From positions 2,982,397-3,046,396 of the forward strand of contig CM037833.1 in the NCBI GenBank assembly GCA_021234535.1: a stretch of DNA of 64,000 bases. Reading direction: 5' to 3'. The notes beneath the pieces are model-generated. The model saw only the letters and a list, made by a program, of their open reading frames with translations. It was not told the DNA's origin and did not search any database. Source of the stretch: Stichopus chloronotus. Taxonomy: Eukaryota; Echinodermata; Holothuroidea; Aspidochirotida; Stichopodidae. Of the stretch, positions 43,667 through 53,377 are shown one piece after another (the stretch's first letter is position 1; every line of letters starts with the position of its first letter). The position numbers were made by a program, and so were the translations under genes.

Positions 43667-44505
43667 TTAACATTCTTCTATGTATCTTCTAGGTTGCTTA
43701 ATTACTCTTCCACTTGAGCTATGCTTTTCAGTTACTGAGAATTCTTGATTTTTACCAGAATCATTTGTGTGTTCAACAACATTATCATCAGTTTCAACCT
43801 CTTTTGTAATCTCAACATTTTTTTCCTTCGTTTTCATCAAATCCCTTCTATTTCTCCTTATTTTTCCTCTAGGCATTTCCACTACATAAGATCTAGGTTG
43901 TTCAGATTGTACAACTACCTTAGCTTGTTCCCATTCACCTTTCTCACTTCTTACTTTCACCATATCACCTTTCTCAAGTGGTTCAAGTGGATTGGACTTT
44001 CTATCATAATACATCTTTTGAACACTTTGTTTTGCAACTTCTTTTTAACCATACCTTGCACTTGAGGTTGCAGCAATTTACCACTAGTCGGTAATAGACC
44101 CTTGAGTCTTCTGTTCATCAACAGTTGTGCAGGAGATCCCAAACCATTACCTAATGGTGTATTCCTGTATGCTAACAAACACAGATATGGATCATTCCCA
44201 CCTTGTAAAGCTTTATGCAACATCTTTTTAACAGTCTGCACTGCTCTTTCCGCCATGCCATTGGATTGTGCATAGGTAGGACTTGACGTTGCATGATCAA
44301 ACTGCCAATTTCTAGCAAATTCTTTAAATGCCCTACTACCATATTGTGGACCATTATCTGATACCACTTTATCTGATATACCATGTCTTGCAAAGACTTT
44401 TTTCATGGCATTAATTACACCTGCACTGTTGGTTTCAATCAACTGTGTGATTTCTATGTACTTGGAATAGGAGTCAACTATTAACAGATAGGTCTTGTTT
44501 TATTT
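43667..44505 (-). pseudogene. Gypsy-2 integrase, frame-broken
   Basis: Catalytic core in order: LLIVDSYSKYIEI (first Asp), VVSDNGPQYGSRAF (second Asp), YAQSNGMAERAVQTVK (Glu). Then CLLAYRNTPL and a C-terminal module with GDMVKVRSEKGEWEQAKVV and PRSYVVEM followed by RRNRRDL. A frameshift near 43990 (K-rich region) separates core and C terminus, and another near 44500 separates it from the upstream linker. Confidence 0.8.
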
Positions 44506-44861
44506 TCAAAATAAGACCTAAGTCTGTTCCAAATGTTTGCCATGCTCTATCCGGAACATTATGAGGTTTCAGTGGCTCTCTTACATTTGCCTTTCTATGT
44601 GTAAGACAAACTGAACACCTTGAGATCATATGTATTTGAGACATCATTCTAGGCCAAAATAACTCTTGCTTTTCTCTTACATCTTTCCATGCCCTGATGC
44701 CCCTCGTGCACCTTTTTTAACATTTCTCGTCTCAATGAACTAGGTATTACAAGCCTTTCACCCTTAAATATGAAATCTTCAGCAATGTGCAACTCTTCTC
44801 TATAGTCCCAATATTCCCTTAATTCATTCTGAACCTCTGACCTTTCTTTTGGCCAACCCTT

Positions 44862-45101
44862 TTAAATCACTTGTCTCAGTTTCACAAGGTTCTCCTCATT
44901 TTTTGTTTCTTTTACCAATTCTTTTTTCTTTTCTTGTGTCATTGGTAAATTGGTCACCAAGGTATGAACCATTACCTCAACTTCTCTATCAAATTCATCA
45001 CTATGATCATTCTCTAAGTATGCCCTTGAGAGTGTATCGGCAACATACAGCTCCTTTCCTGGCCTATAATGAACTTTAAGATCATATTTCTGAATACGCA
45101 A
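44862..45101 (-). pseudogene. Gypsy-2 RNase H end and linker
   Basis: IQKYDLKVHYRPGKELYVADTLS is the canonical end of Gypsy RNase H. It is in the same orientation as, but a different frame from, the main pol ORF, which stops at 45133, so a frameshift lies between them. The following linker to 44510 is frame-broken with recognisable fragments only. Confidence 0.7.
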
Positions 45102-45132
45102 AAGTAACCTTTGAATTCTGGGAGGAGCAGAA

Positions 45133-46812
45133 CTAAGTGGCTTTTTCTTTTTCTATCTGGGCATACCTCTGTTGGGTCGGGGTAAATGCTCTAGAAGCAT
45201 ATGCCACTGGGTGGTCATTTTGCAACAAGACCGCTCCTAGTCCCATCTGTGAAGAATCAACAGAAATCTTAACTGGTTTAGATATATCAAAGTACTGTAA
45301 CACGGGTGTATTTGTGACGATTTCTTTGAGTCGGCGAAATGCATTTTCTTTTTCTTGGTCCCAGTGCCACTCTACCCCTTTCTGCAACAATACCCTTAAA
45401 GGTGCAGTTACCTCAGACATATCTGACAGAAATTTACCCAAATATTGAGTCATACCCAAAAATCTCTCCAGATCTTTTCTGCACTCTGGGCGTGGCATCT
45501 TACTGACTGCCTCAACTTTTGTTTCGTCTGGTTTCAACCCTTTATGAGTTAACACATGACCGATGTACTTGATTTCTTTCAGGCCTATTTTACACTTTTC
45601 TCTATTGAGTTTCAGGTTGTTCTGCCTAGCTCTCCCTAAAACCCTCTTCAACCTTTCATCATGTTCACTTTGGGTCTTTCCCCATACCAAGATATCATCT
45701 ACATATGTATGTACACCTTCTATGCCATCAAACATTTCATTCACTGTCTTATGAAAAACTTCTGGGGCACTCTGTATGCCATACGGTAATCTCAAAAATT
45801 TAAAACGACCAAAGGGTGTATTGAATGTGCATAGATTTGGTATCTGCCAAAATCCTTGATTAGCATCCAAAACTGTGTAAATTTTTGCACCTGCTAAGTT
45901 ACGGGTAATCTCATCAACTGTCGGCAATTGAAAATGCTCTCTCTTAACAGCTACATTAAGATCTTTGGGGTCTAAACATATTCTTAGGCTACCATTCGGT
46001 TTTTCTATTATAACTAAAGAATTAACCCACTCAGTTGGACTATCAACCTTTTCAATAATTTTGTTCTGCACCATTTTGTCTAGTTCTCGTTTCAAACGAT
46101 CTCTTAAACCCACGGATACCTTCCTTGGAGGATGGATAACTGGTCTCACTCCAGGATCAACTTCAATATGGTGTTTTTTAGGTAGACATCCCAGACCTGT
46201 GAAGACATCATGGTATTCTTCAAATATCTCACTTGTGGTTTCTCCACCACTAGACATGACCTTCCACACTCTGCGTATCAGACCTAACCTTTCACAGGCT
46301 TTAGCACCTAATATTGGCTTTGCTCTCACATCAACAACTAAAAATCTAATGCTCCGATTCCTTCCATGATAGTGACTTCTCATTGTGCAAGATCCCAAGA
46401 CTGGTATTTTCTCCCGTGTATATGTAGAGAGGTTGACATGTGCTTTATGAAGTGACTGCCTATTTGCTACCTGTCTGAACACTCTAAGTGGTAAGATGTT
46501 GGCCTGCGCACCTGTATCTAGCTTAAAGCGAACCTTTCGCTTCCCTAACTTGATGTCAGCCATCCAGTCATCTTCAACTGAGGTGTTGTTCAGCGAATTC
46601 ATGTAGATTGTATCAAGAAATAGTCCCTCAGGCTCCTCTTCATCAGTAGTACTTTCATACTGCTTTGCATTACTTTGAGCTCCAACAGCTCCTATTTTCC
46701 TTTCAGGATTGTGAAAGCAACATCTGGCAAAATGTCCTTTCTTTTGGCAGTAATGAATTTCCAGTTCTTTTGTTTGATCCTGACTCTGACAGCTTAGGCT
46801 TTGTACTTTCAT
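45133..46812 (-). CDS. pol: Gypsy-2 Pol: zinc knuckle, protease, RT, RNase H start
   Basis: 559-codon open frame. Near residue 20 a CCHC-like IHYCQKKGHFARCC (end of Gag/NC). Protease VRFKLDTGAQANILP near residue 95. RT with SLVIIEKPNGSLRICLDPKD, LDANQGFWQI, FNTPFGRFKFLRLPYGI and THTYVDDILVW-type catalytic motif HTYVDDILV near residue 370. RNase H start ISVDSSQMGLGAVLL near 515. Between FWQI and CTFNTPFGR the usual loop is several residues shorter than in relatives, an in-frame deletion that may affect RT. The frame ends inside RNase H. Confidence 0.85.
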   Translation of the reverse strand: MKVQSLSCQSQDQTKELEIHYCQKKGHFARCCFHNPERKIGAVGAQSNAKQYESTTDEEEPEGLFLDTIYMNSLNNTSVEDDWMADIKLGKRKVRFKLDTGAQANILPLRVFRQVANRQSLHKAHVNLSTYTREKIPVLGSCTMRSHYHGRNRSIRFLVVDVRAKPILGAKACERLGLIRRVWKVMSSGGETTSEIFEEYHDVFTGLGCLPKKHHIEVDPGVRPVIHPPRKVSVGLRDRLKRELDKMVQNKIIEKVDSPTEWVNSLVIIEKPNGSLRICLDPKDLNVAVKREHFQLPTVDEITRNLAGAKIYTVLDANQGFWQIPNLCTFNTPFGRFKFLRLPYGIQSAPEVFHKTVNEMFDGIEGVHTYVDDILVWGKTQSEHDERLKRVLGRARQNNLKLNREKCKIGLKEIKYIGHVLTHKGLKPDETKVEAVSKMPRPECRKDLERFLGMTQYLGKFLSDMSEVTAPLRVLLQKGVEWHWDQEKENAFRRLKEIVTNTPVLQYFDISKPVKISVDSSQMGLGAVLLQNDHPVAYASRAFTPTQQRYAQIEKEKAT

Positions 46813-47490
46813 TGTTAGGCCTAGTTCCTTTAGGCCGATACTTAGACCTGTTACTGTTAGGCTTTGAAGAGTCCCCCCATTTCTTTTGTCTTACGGCATA
46901 ACATGCTTGATCTGACCCTAATGTTTTTACCTGACTTTTTGACGATTCTGCTGCACGGCATGGCATGTATTTATCGCCTTCTCTAGTGTCAGATTCTCAT
47001 GACGTAACATTCTTTCACGTAAACTGTCATTTCTCACTCCGCACACAATTTTATCTCGTATGAGGCTGTCCTTGAGATCGCCAAATTCACATGTTGTACT
47101 CAAATTCCTCAGATCTGTAACATATTGGTCAATCGTTTCCCCCTCTTGTTGTATCCGAGAGAAAAACTTATGTCTTTCGTAGGTAATGTTCTTACGTGGT
47201 GTGCAGTAAGCTTCGAACTTAGCCTTCAGCGCTGTCAAGTTATGCCTGTCTTCTTCATTGTCAAACTTGAAACTATTGTACACGTCCAGGCCTTGCTCAC
47301 CTATAACATGTAGGAACAGGGACGACTGCAGCTTAGCATCTTTCTTGTCTGCTCCAGACGCTACCAGATACAAATCAAACCTTTGTTTCCATTTTTTCCA
47401 GTTCGTGGAAAGATTCCCCTCAAAACTAAGAGGATTTGGGGCTCTAAGCTGCTCCATTGACGCGAGATTCAATCCCACTTCTGACACCAT
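46703..47490 (-). CDS. gag: Gypsy-2 Gag
   Basis: 187 codons from ATG 47490 to 46927 (retrotransposon-gag type: WKKWKQRFDLYLVASGADKK, then LKAKFEAYCTPRKNITYERH, FFSRIQQEGETIDQYVTDLR and LRNLSTTCEFGDLKDSLIRD). The frame then shifts near 46950 into a basic segment (46966-46703) leading to the zinc knuckle of the pol frame. The ATG uses the last base of the 5' LTR plus the first two bases of the primer-binding site, an unusually tight arrangement with no leader. Confidence 0.8.
47471..47489 (-). promoter_or_regulatory. Gypsy-2 primer-binding site (tRNA-Leu type)
   Basis: On the minus strand TGGTGTCAGAAGTGGGATT directly follows the 5' LTR. The plus strand AATCCCACTTCTGACACCA matches the 3' end of animal tRNA-Leu including CCA. 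Confidence 0.75.
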
Positions 47491-47605
47491 GTGACACGGG
47501 TAGCAATGATTGTCAAGACGCCATTTTTGATCTCCCTTTAATTTATTCGTTTCTCAAACGACAGCAGCAGATGGTGGCGCTGTTACAAAATCAATATATA
47601 TGACA
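47490..47605 (-). repeat. Gypsy-2 5' LTR
   Basis: 116 bp with TG...CA ends. It shares 85 positions with the 3' LTR with two mismatches, plus a 31-bp block (TGATCTCCC...CTCAAA on the plus strand) absent from the other LTR. Confidence 0.85.
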
Positions 47606-47997
47606 TTTTGTTTCTCTGTCGTATTTAACCGATTCTGGAAAGTGCCATACCACTTCTACCTCCTGTAAGACAGCCTTTCTCAATCGCTTTCTGCACTTCG
47701 AGAGTGACCCACGTGCCTCTTAAAGCACGTTCCGATTCGCAATGACTGTCATGGATTTTAAGAGGCAGAACGGGGTGAAAAAGGTTTTGAGGAGGCAAAA
47801 TAGTACAACGTATTAGTCCATAATACAAGGTCATGTCGTGTGACAAATTGCTGTTAAGGACTTTTGGATGGCCAAGAGTATACGAACAATGTTTGTATAG
47901 GGATACAGGGAGCAAAAATCAACGTATTTGATTTGTTCATCCCCTACTACCTCGTGATATAATTTAATCCCATTAGTTCTGCCTCCGAAGAAAGCTT
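47606..47997 (-). pseudogene. Polinton DNA polymerase B, central part (motif A)
   Basis: Motif A, KYVDFCSLYPYTN, is near 47940-47900 with FFGGRTNGIKLYHEVV upstream. Downstream LGHPKVLNSN and LYYGLIRCTILPP are in another frame (47915-47625). It is bounded by Gypsy-2 on the left and LINE copy B on the right. At least two frameshifts and one stop lie between motif A and the Gypsy border. Confidence 0.75.
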
Positions 47998-48725
47998 GAT
48001 GAATTGGTCGGCCAGGTCCATCCAACCGACTATGCTTCGGGGCCGGAAGTGTGGAGTGTAGTTCACAGCAGGTCACTTGACTTTCGCCGGCGAGACCTGT
48101 TGTGGCGAATTGCACATGACGCCATTGTAACCAACCTCAAGCGCCATCGGTGGCGTCTTGGAGATGGCATTTGCCCCCGCAATGGATGTACAAGATGGGA
48201 GAGTGTTCCACATGTGTTTTGGCATTGTGACTCTCTGGCCCTCCTCTGGGAATGGTTTCAAATCCTGACTGATCGCCTCACGGTTTGTAACACATGGACG
48301 GTCAGCCGGGACTACGTTTTGTATGGTCTCTCTCCCCCATTGTGCAACACAAGTGTTCGCGAGATACTTACCTTTGTATCCGCCTCCATCAAGCTGGCCG
48401 TATGGAGAGACCGTTGTAATATTGTATTTAGGGGTGAGGGGCGGCCTGCGGACGTCGTCTTGGCATCGTTAAAGGTGGAGGTTAGGTTGAGGGTTCAGTC
48501 AGACGGTGGGGTCCAATTGCTTCGGTGCGGGCGGACCGGTTGGTATTGAAGTTGTAATTTTTTTGTGGTTCTTGTACATATGTACATATACTGTATTTGT
48601 GTGGTTCTATTACTGTAAGGAACATAATTTTCTGTTTCATTTGGTTGTGTGTAAATAGTTCGCGTTTTTGCTTTTCCTGAGCCGGTTTGAGTTTGTATTT
48701 GTGCCGTTTGTGCCGTTTTTTTATG
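47998..48725 (+). mobile_element. LINE copy B, 5'-truncated
   Basis: Plus-strand copy of the element at 24817-26355. It begins at the codons for DELVGQVHPTDY, keeps the zf-RVT region (48004-48549; CPRNGC then HVFWHC) and the shared 3' UTR, and ends in a duplicated TTTGTGCCG before a T run. It is inserted in the minus-strand polymerase gene. Its RT-tail frame matches copy A at almost every residue up to about 48480, where the frames diverge. Confidence 0.85.
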
Positions 48726-49190
48726 CACCAACTCTCGTTATCATCTCTGGGGATAGAGTTTTCTTTAACTCTTTCCATTCATGCTCCCAAATTTCTACAG
48801 ACTGGTAGTCTTTGCAGCTTAAACACCTCCCCTCATTGACTTTCTTAAAAGGGTGTAATGTGTCTTCTTTAAAACATTTGAGGCATATATGCCAGAAACA
48901 CCCCTCAAAAGCAAAAATGACTCTGCCCTCTTTAGCAAACCCATCTATCTACACGATACGGTCCAATTTTTTCGTCACCCTCGTTTTGAGCATGCTTGTT
49001 GTTGATAAAAACGGCTATAGATTCAGGTTTCATGAAGTTACGTCTAAATACAAGATTGCAAGCGGTGTGGCGATGGTAATACAATTTCTAAATGGATCAA
49101 CCCCTACCTTTGATGTCACATTGCCATCTTGATCTCCCGCATCGAACACAAACTAATCATACTCCGAGAAATTATCAATGTCTTAACCCG
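48726..49190 (-). pseudogene. Polinton DNA polymerase B, N-terminal/exonuclease-side part
   Basis: Fragments in three frames: VGVDPFRNCITIA, a stretch from FMKPESIAVFINNKHAQNE to IGPYRVDRW, and LKCFKEDTLHPF, then CLSCKDYQSVEIWEHEWKEL. The order matches the region before motif A in Polinton-type polymerases (DPF...NC..IA, then GY/NNKHA, then a Cys-containing E.WE..W segment). Multiple shifts and stops make it non-functional. The start of the gene beyond 49190 is not recognisable. Confidence 0.65.
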
Positions 49191-49199
49191 TGATTTCTA

Positions 49200-50767
49200 A
49201 AAAGAGACTTCGAAACATTAGGCAACATCTCCTCAAAATAACTGTTGCTGTGCTAGCATACTGCATGTACCAATGGACGTATTGATTACTTTTTCTTGTC
49301 AAACTGACATACTTTCTTCGTACAGTTGTATTGATAGTATTAGTGTGTAAAAAATGTTAAATCGATTTGAATCAATCTACACCTTTTGTAAGCCATTAAC
49401 TGTATTTTACGACAAACGTTGGTGTGTAAGACATCACATTTCACCCTTAGACGTCCGATTTGTAAACTCGTCAGCTTCTTCACACCTTTTGTTTCATGGT
49501 ACAGTAGGTCAAATGTGTTATAAAAATGCTGTATACACAGTCAGTATCTGGTTGTTACTTTTGAAATTGTGCATGACATCTATGGTATCTGTTGAGGGTG
49601 TAACTAGTGCCCGGCTAGATAATAAATGAGATCAGTGTACAAGCATATATCATTTTGTCCATTCGAACATACACAGGAACATGCAGACATGGCGCATAAA
49701 AACACACATTGACATGAAATTGCACATTCTTTTGCACTGAGAATGATGTGACAGAGAAAAAAGACTAGATGAATAAATAGAACAAGACCAGCATCTTATT
49801 TAAGATTATGGGAATGGCTACTCGATACACGCAAATCATGTCAAAAGCTAAAACAAAACCGTGGAATGTTGTTTCCAAAAACAAAAAGAGGTGGGGATTT
49901 GCTTTCATTCAATGTAAACCTGACACGAAACTCATGCTATCTAAGAGGGCCACCAACATTTCAGATGGTATTTTGGATAATCATCTTTGAATGGATCTAC
50001 ACTTTTAATGTGGAAGATTTAATCATAATTCATGTTACATTTCGTAAGGTGAGCATTTACACTCAGAAAGTCCACTGTGTCTATTCCATCGTTCAGTCCT
50101 GGAAAGGTTTTCAATATTCGCTCGATGCATTCAAGCCAGGTTGAGTCACAGTACTGTCGTTTTAATGAGTAACATGTCAAATATGGGTAAGCAGTGTGCA
50201 CCCTTTTCTGTGTTGTAATCAATGATGCCTTTAGGATTTGAACCCCCGTGGATGAAAAGCATGTTTTCCTTCTATTTAATACACCCTGTAACAGTTGAGA
50301 AAAAAAGAGAAAACAATTCAACAGCTTGGTTTTGCATCATCGCCTTCTGTTGGTTTCTTGTAATAAATTTACGTAGTTGCACGTAATACACTCGGTTTTC
50401 TTCCAGTGTCCAACCAGTGTCCAATGTTACATGCATGTTGAACTGCAGCCAGTTGAGCTGTTACATGTCTTTCGAGAACTACAAGCAGCAAGCAAACTCA
50501 GTGGCTCCAATGATTCAATATGTAAGCATCCATAACAAAAGTGGATGAACCAGAATGCAGAAATGCATTGTGGTTTCGATGATCTGCTTAAGAGATTTTT
50601 TTTCGATTGTTTTTGTCTTACAAACATTTTTACCTTTCTACTAAAATGCTTCTTTCTGCCCTGCAAGTTGCACAGCTTTTGTGTACACAACTTGAAGCCC
50701 GTGTCTTGGAATTTTCTGTAACCCCTAAAACATCACAAAACATCGCATACATATACACACACACATG
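49200..50767. other. Right flank of Polinton, no gene
   Basis: AT-rich with short unsupported ORFs. The right terminus of the Polinton should be here, but no inverted copy of a left end was recognised. Confidence 0.4.
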
Positions 50768-50769
50768 GC

Positions 50770-50809
50770 ATCACCATCGCATAGATTCCTTTGACTATAT
50801 CAAGGAATC
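50770..50809 (+). repeat. 22-nt word plus hairpin (copy 2)
   Basis: The same 22 bases as 6999-7020 (ATCACCATCGCATAGATTCC then TT), followed by an imperfect hairpin (GATTCCTTTGA ... TCAAGGAATC, one bulged T). It is also preceded by a short CACA/TATACA tract. Confidence 0.7.
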
Positions 50810-50895
50810 TGAAACCGAAGTCATCTTTCTATATCTAAATTATGTCCACATGTAATCTTGTTGGTTAATTAGATTTGACCCATAATTAGCAATAC

Positions 50896-50970
50896 CGTTG
50901 GCGTATCTGCATCCAGCCATTCTACTTCAGGGAGCTCTTCACAGTCATCATCTTCAAGTGATTCTGGTTC
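50896..50970 (-). CDS. Acidic exon of unknown gene
   Basis: 75 nt, 25 codons, phase 0 at both ends, between acceptor TATTGAGTACAG and donor ACG/GTATTG. Product EPESLEDDDCEELPEVEWLD then ADTPT, strongly acidic. Not recognised. The phase-0 habit matches the exon at 52668-52778 and the exons of the gene at 60-64 kb. Confidence 0.4.
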
Positions 50971-52667
50971 CTGTACTCAATAAATAAACCAGAAAATGTA
51001 AAGTAGGGTTGGTGTGTGGGGAGTAGGGTGGTGGCATTTATGTGTTTCTCATTCTTGTGCAAATTTGTCTCATTTGTCTCTGAATTGAACATAAGAGTCA
51101 CTATTCAAAAGGGTAGTTATGACCTGAAACAAGAATACGCAGAGGCAATGCCAGCAGCCGCTTTCTCGGCTCCAGCTACCCTTAAGGCGCTGTAAATGTA
51201 TGCTTATTTTGAACGCTAAACACCAAGTGCACCCTCTCCTCTATCTACGCTCAGTATGCTTGTAGGTGTGAACTTTACTGTCATGGAATTAGCCAGCACT
51301 CACCCCCTCTTTTGAAATGCAGGGTTATGTTTAATTATGAATTGTGACCCTTTTTCTCATTTAAGAATAATGACCTTTTGGAATAGCTACTATAGATGCT
51401 TTTTTTGACCTTCAGACTAATGAGCCTTCAGAATAAAGATCAGATGAGGATAGATGGGGCGGGGGAGGGGGGTAATTCATGTGGCAATGGCACATGTTCC
51501 AGTGTCATAGAAGTGAAACCTCATTATAGGCCTATAAAGTATGTTACAAAAAAGAAAAAAATGTCGCATGCTGTGAAAATCACGATGTTACTCCAACAGT
51601 GTGTAAATCCCGAGGATTTGCCTACCAAGTCAACAAAAGCCCAATTTCCTGTGTAAACACATACTCTCACAGAAGCTATGTGTGGAGTAAACTGAAATGT
51701 TTATTGAGCAGGAGAGCAAATACAGAGGTGCTAATTGAAAAAGCATCAGTGATTTGCACGTCATGGGGCCTAAATAGCTTATGCTGTTTGTCAGGCCAGG
51801 ACATCATTTTTTAACTGGGGAGGGGGAAGAATGGGAAGGGGGAGAAAGGGGAGGGAGGGGCGGGCATACTATTATATTGACTGCCCTAAAAAGCTGTATT
51901 TATCTTAACTTTTGTTGTCATGAAATAGTGTTCACATTACGGATCTCATATAGTTTCTTGCCATGATTTAGCTCCGTGCACAAGCTCAATTAGGACTCTT
52001 TTCTCTTTGTAAGGTTCCTGTTCTGTACATTCCACATGCTTGCACATTCAAGCAGTGCACTTCTAGTGACGGTCAATTGCCTATCATTCCTTCCTATACT
52101 GTAGTTCATAATTAATCGTAGCATAATCCACACTTACTGTGCAATGGATATGGGAAGGTGAAGTACACCATTAATTTAGCTTGTAACATGAAGGAGGTGC
52201 TCATAGTGCCTGAATAGTAGCTTTTCAAAAGCCACCATTCCATGGAACAGTACTGCAGTGCTTTTCCACAAGAAGCCCATTGCATATATACATATACATC
52301 CTAATCTCTGATAAGTAATTACTCTTTGAATATCAAAAATCATGTACATTTTAGCTTTAGTAGGAAATTCCATCTCGATAATTCTATACGTACTGAATTG
52401 AATTTGTTGGTTTCTATGCTACTTCCCTATGCTGCGGCGTGGAAAACCTCTACGTACTGTGGTAACACACATATACTACCTTTTAACACTACCAAATGTA
52501 AAATCTCACGTGGTAACTGTTTGTTGACATTCCCTCCACGTGGAAATCTAATACTTGTCTTTAGGGGGGGGGGGATTGTTACGGCTCTTCAATTACTTTT
52601 CATATAAAAGTTCAAGAATATAGGTATGATGTTCATTTTCACAAAATGAGAATGTGAAGAAACTTAC
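50971..52667. other. Intron-like/non-coding stretch
   Basis: Between two candidate minus-strand exons. It holds purine-rich low-complexity sequence (51820-51870) and a G11 run near 52564. No gene seen. Confidence 0.4.
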
Positions 52668-52778
52668 TCTTCTTCGTTTCTTTTTCGATGGTGGGCTAGG
52701 GGGTGTAACATCGCTGTCACTACCACCGGTCAGTGGTGACTTAGGGAAAATTTCTATTTTTTCAGGAAGCTTTACAGT
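52668..52778 (-). CDS. Exon with SPLTGGSDSD and a basic nuclear-localisation-like end
   Basis: 111 nt, 37 codons, phase 0 at both ends, between acceptor GTATACACAG and donor AGA/GTAAGTT. Product TVKLPEKIEIFPKSPLTGG then SDSDVTPPSPPSKKKRRR. SP/TP-rich with a terminal basic cluster that could act as a nuclear localisation signal. It is in the style of the small phase-0 exons upstream of the transposase-like gene at 60-64 kb, so it may be part of a related gene or a fragment of one. Confidence 0.45.
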
Positions 52779-52970
52779 CTGTGTATACATCCTTTACTAT
52801 AATTCTCATAAGGAATTTCAGAACCTTTATTTATATTGGAAAGGATATTTTAAGGTAAGATTCTGGAATTTACCCTTACTTCCACACTTAAAGATAAGAC
52901 AACTTCAATTTAAGGCTAACATGTTGATACCAAAACCAAAATGCAGTTGCCACAGCTGAAACAAGTAACC
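52696..52970. repeat. Duplicated block, unit 1 (contains exon)
   Basis: Shares CTAGGGGGTGTAACATCGCT, GTATACATCCTT, TTGGAAAGGATATTTTAAGG and AACATGTTGATACCAA with 53378-53603. Confidence 0.7.
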
Positions 52971-53377
52971 AATTTCTGTTCTGTTAATTTTATATGTGAC
53001 AAGACATATTCCTTCAGATTGTTTCATGTACATGTAATGTTTTTGTCTACTTTTGAAGAGCATAAAGAGCCACATAAGATTATTTTAAACCAGCAGGTAA
53101 ATGTCACAGAAGTCAAAACAAGGTTTTAAGCCATCTTTGGAATAAAATACCTTCATATGGCAATAGTAGACCATATCAAAATATTCACAGGCAAAGCATC
53201 TTGGGAATTGGTCAAGGGTTAAGTTGTAACTCAACCGTTGCTGTAGTTGCCTGCTAATGCTACATCTTCAATTTGCACACTATTACTAATGTAGTCAGTA
53301 TAAGTGCAAGAGTAAAACATTTCGCCAAGTGGACGAGTGTGACTATGCTCACAAGGGAGGTGTTGTGATGGTACAGG

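Larger units (their letters stand above)
43465..47605 (-). mobile_element. Complete Ty3/Gypsy LTR element with very short LTRs (Gypsy-2)
   Basis: 4,141 bp, minus strand, flanked by the 5-bp target duplication TTTTG (43460-43464 and 47606-47610). LTRs are 116 bp (47490-47605) and 85 bp (43465-43549). Internal order: PBS, gag, zinc knuckle, protease, RT-RNase H, integrase, polypurine tract. The relatives are the Mag/K02A2.6-like lineage (motif-based). It splits the Polinton polymerase gene. Confidence 0.9.
26364..49200. mobile_element. Polinton/Maverick (adintovirus-like) element, decayed and multiply invaded
   Basis: The combination of retrovirus-type integrase, protein-primed family B DNA polymerase, adenain-like protease, FtsK/HerA-type packaging ATPase, F54H12.2-type capsid protein and PC4-like protein is diagnostic of Polinton/adintovirus elements. 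Capsid-side genes are on the plus strand, and the polymerase converges on the minus strand. Several genes are broken. The interior holds a copia fragment, two LINE copies, a DNA transposon and a Gypsy element. Terminal inverted repeats were not located, so both ends are approximate. Confidence 0.85.

Noticed and set aside
50215..50260. tRNA-like T-arm (GGTTCAAATCC on the minus strand)
   Set aside because: The flanking bases do not form a 5-bp T stem or an acceptor stem.
49808..50321. Short ORFs right of the Polinton polymerase
   Set aside because: No motif matching Polinton genes and no splice support.
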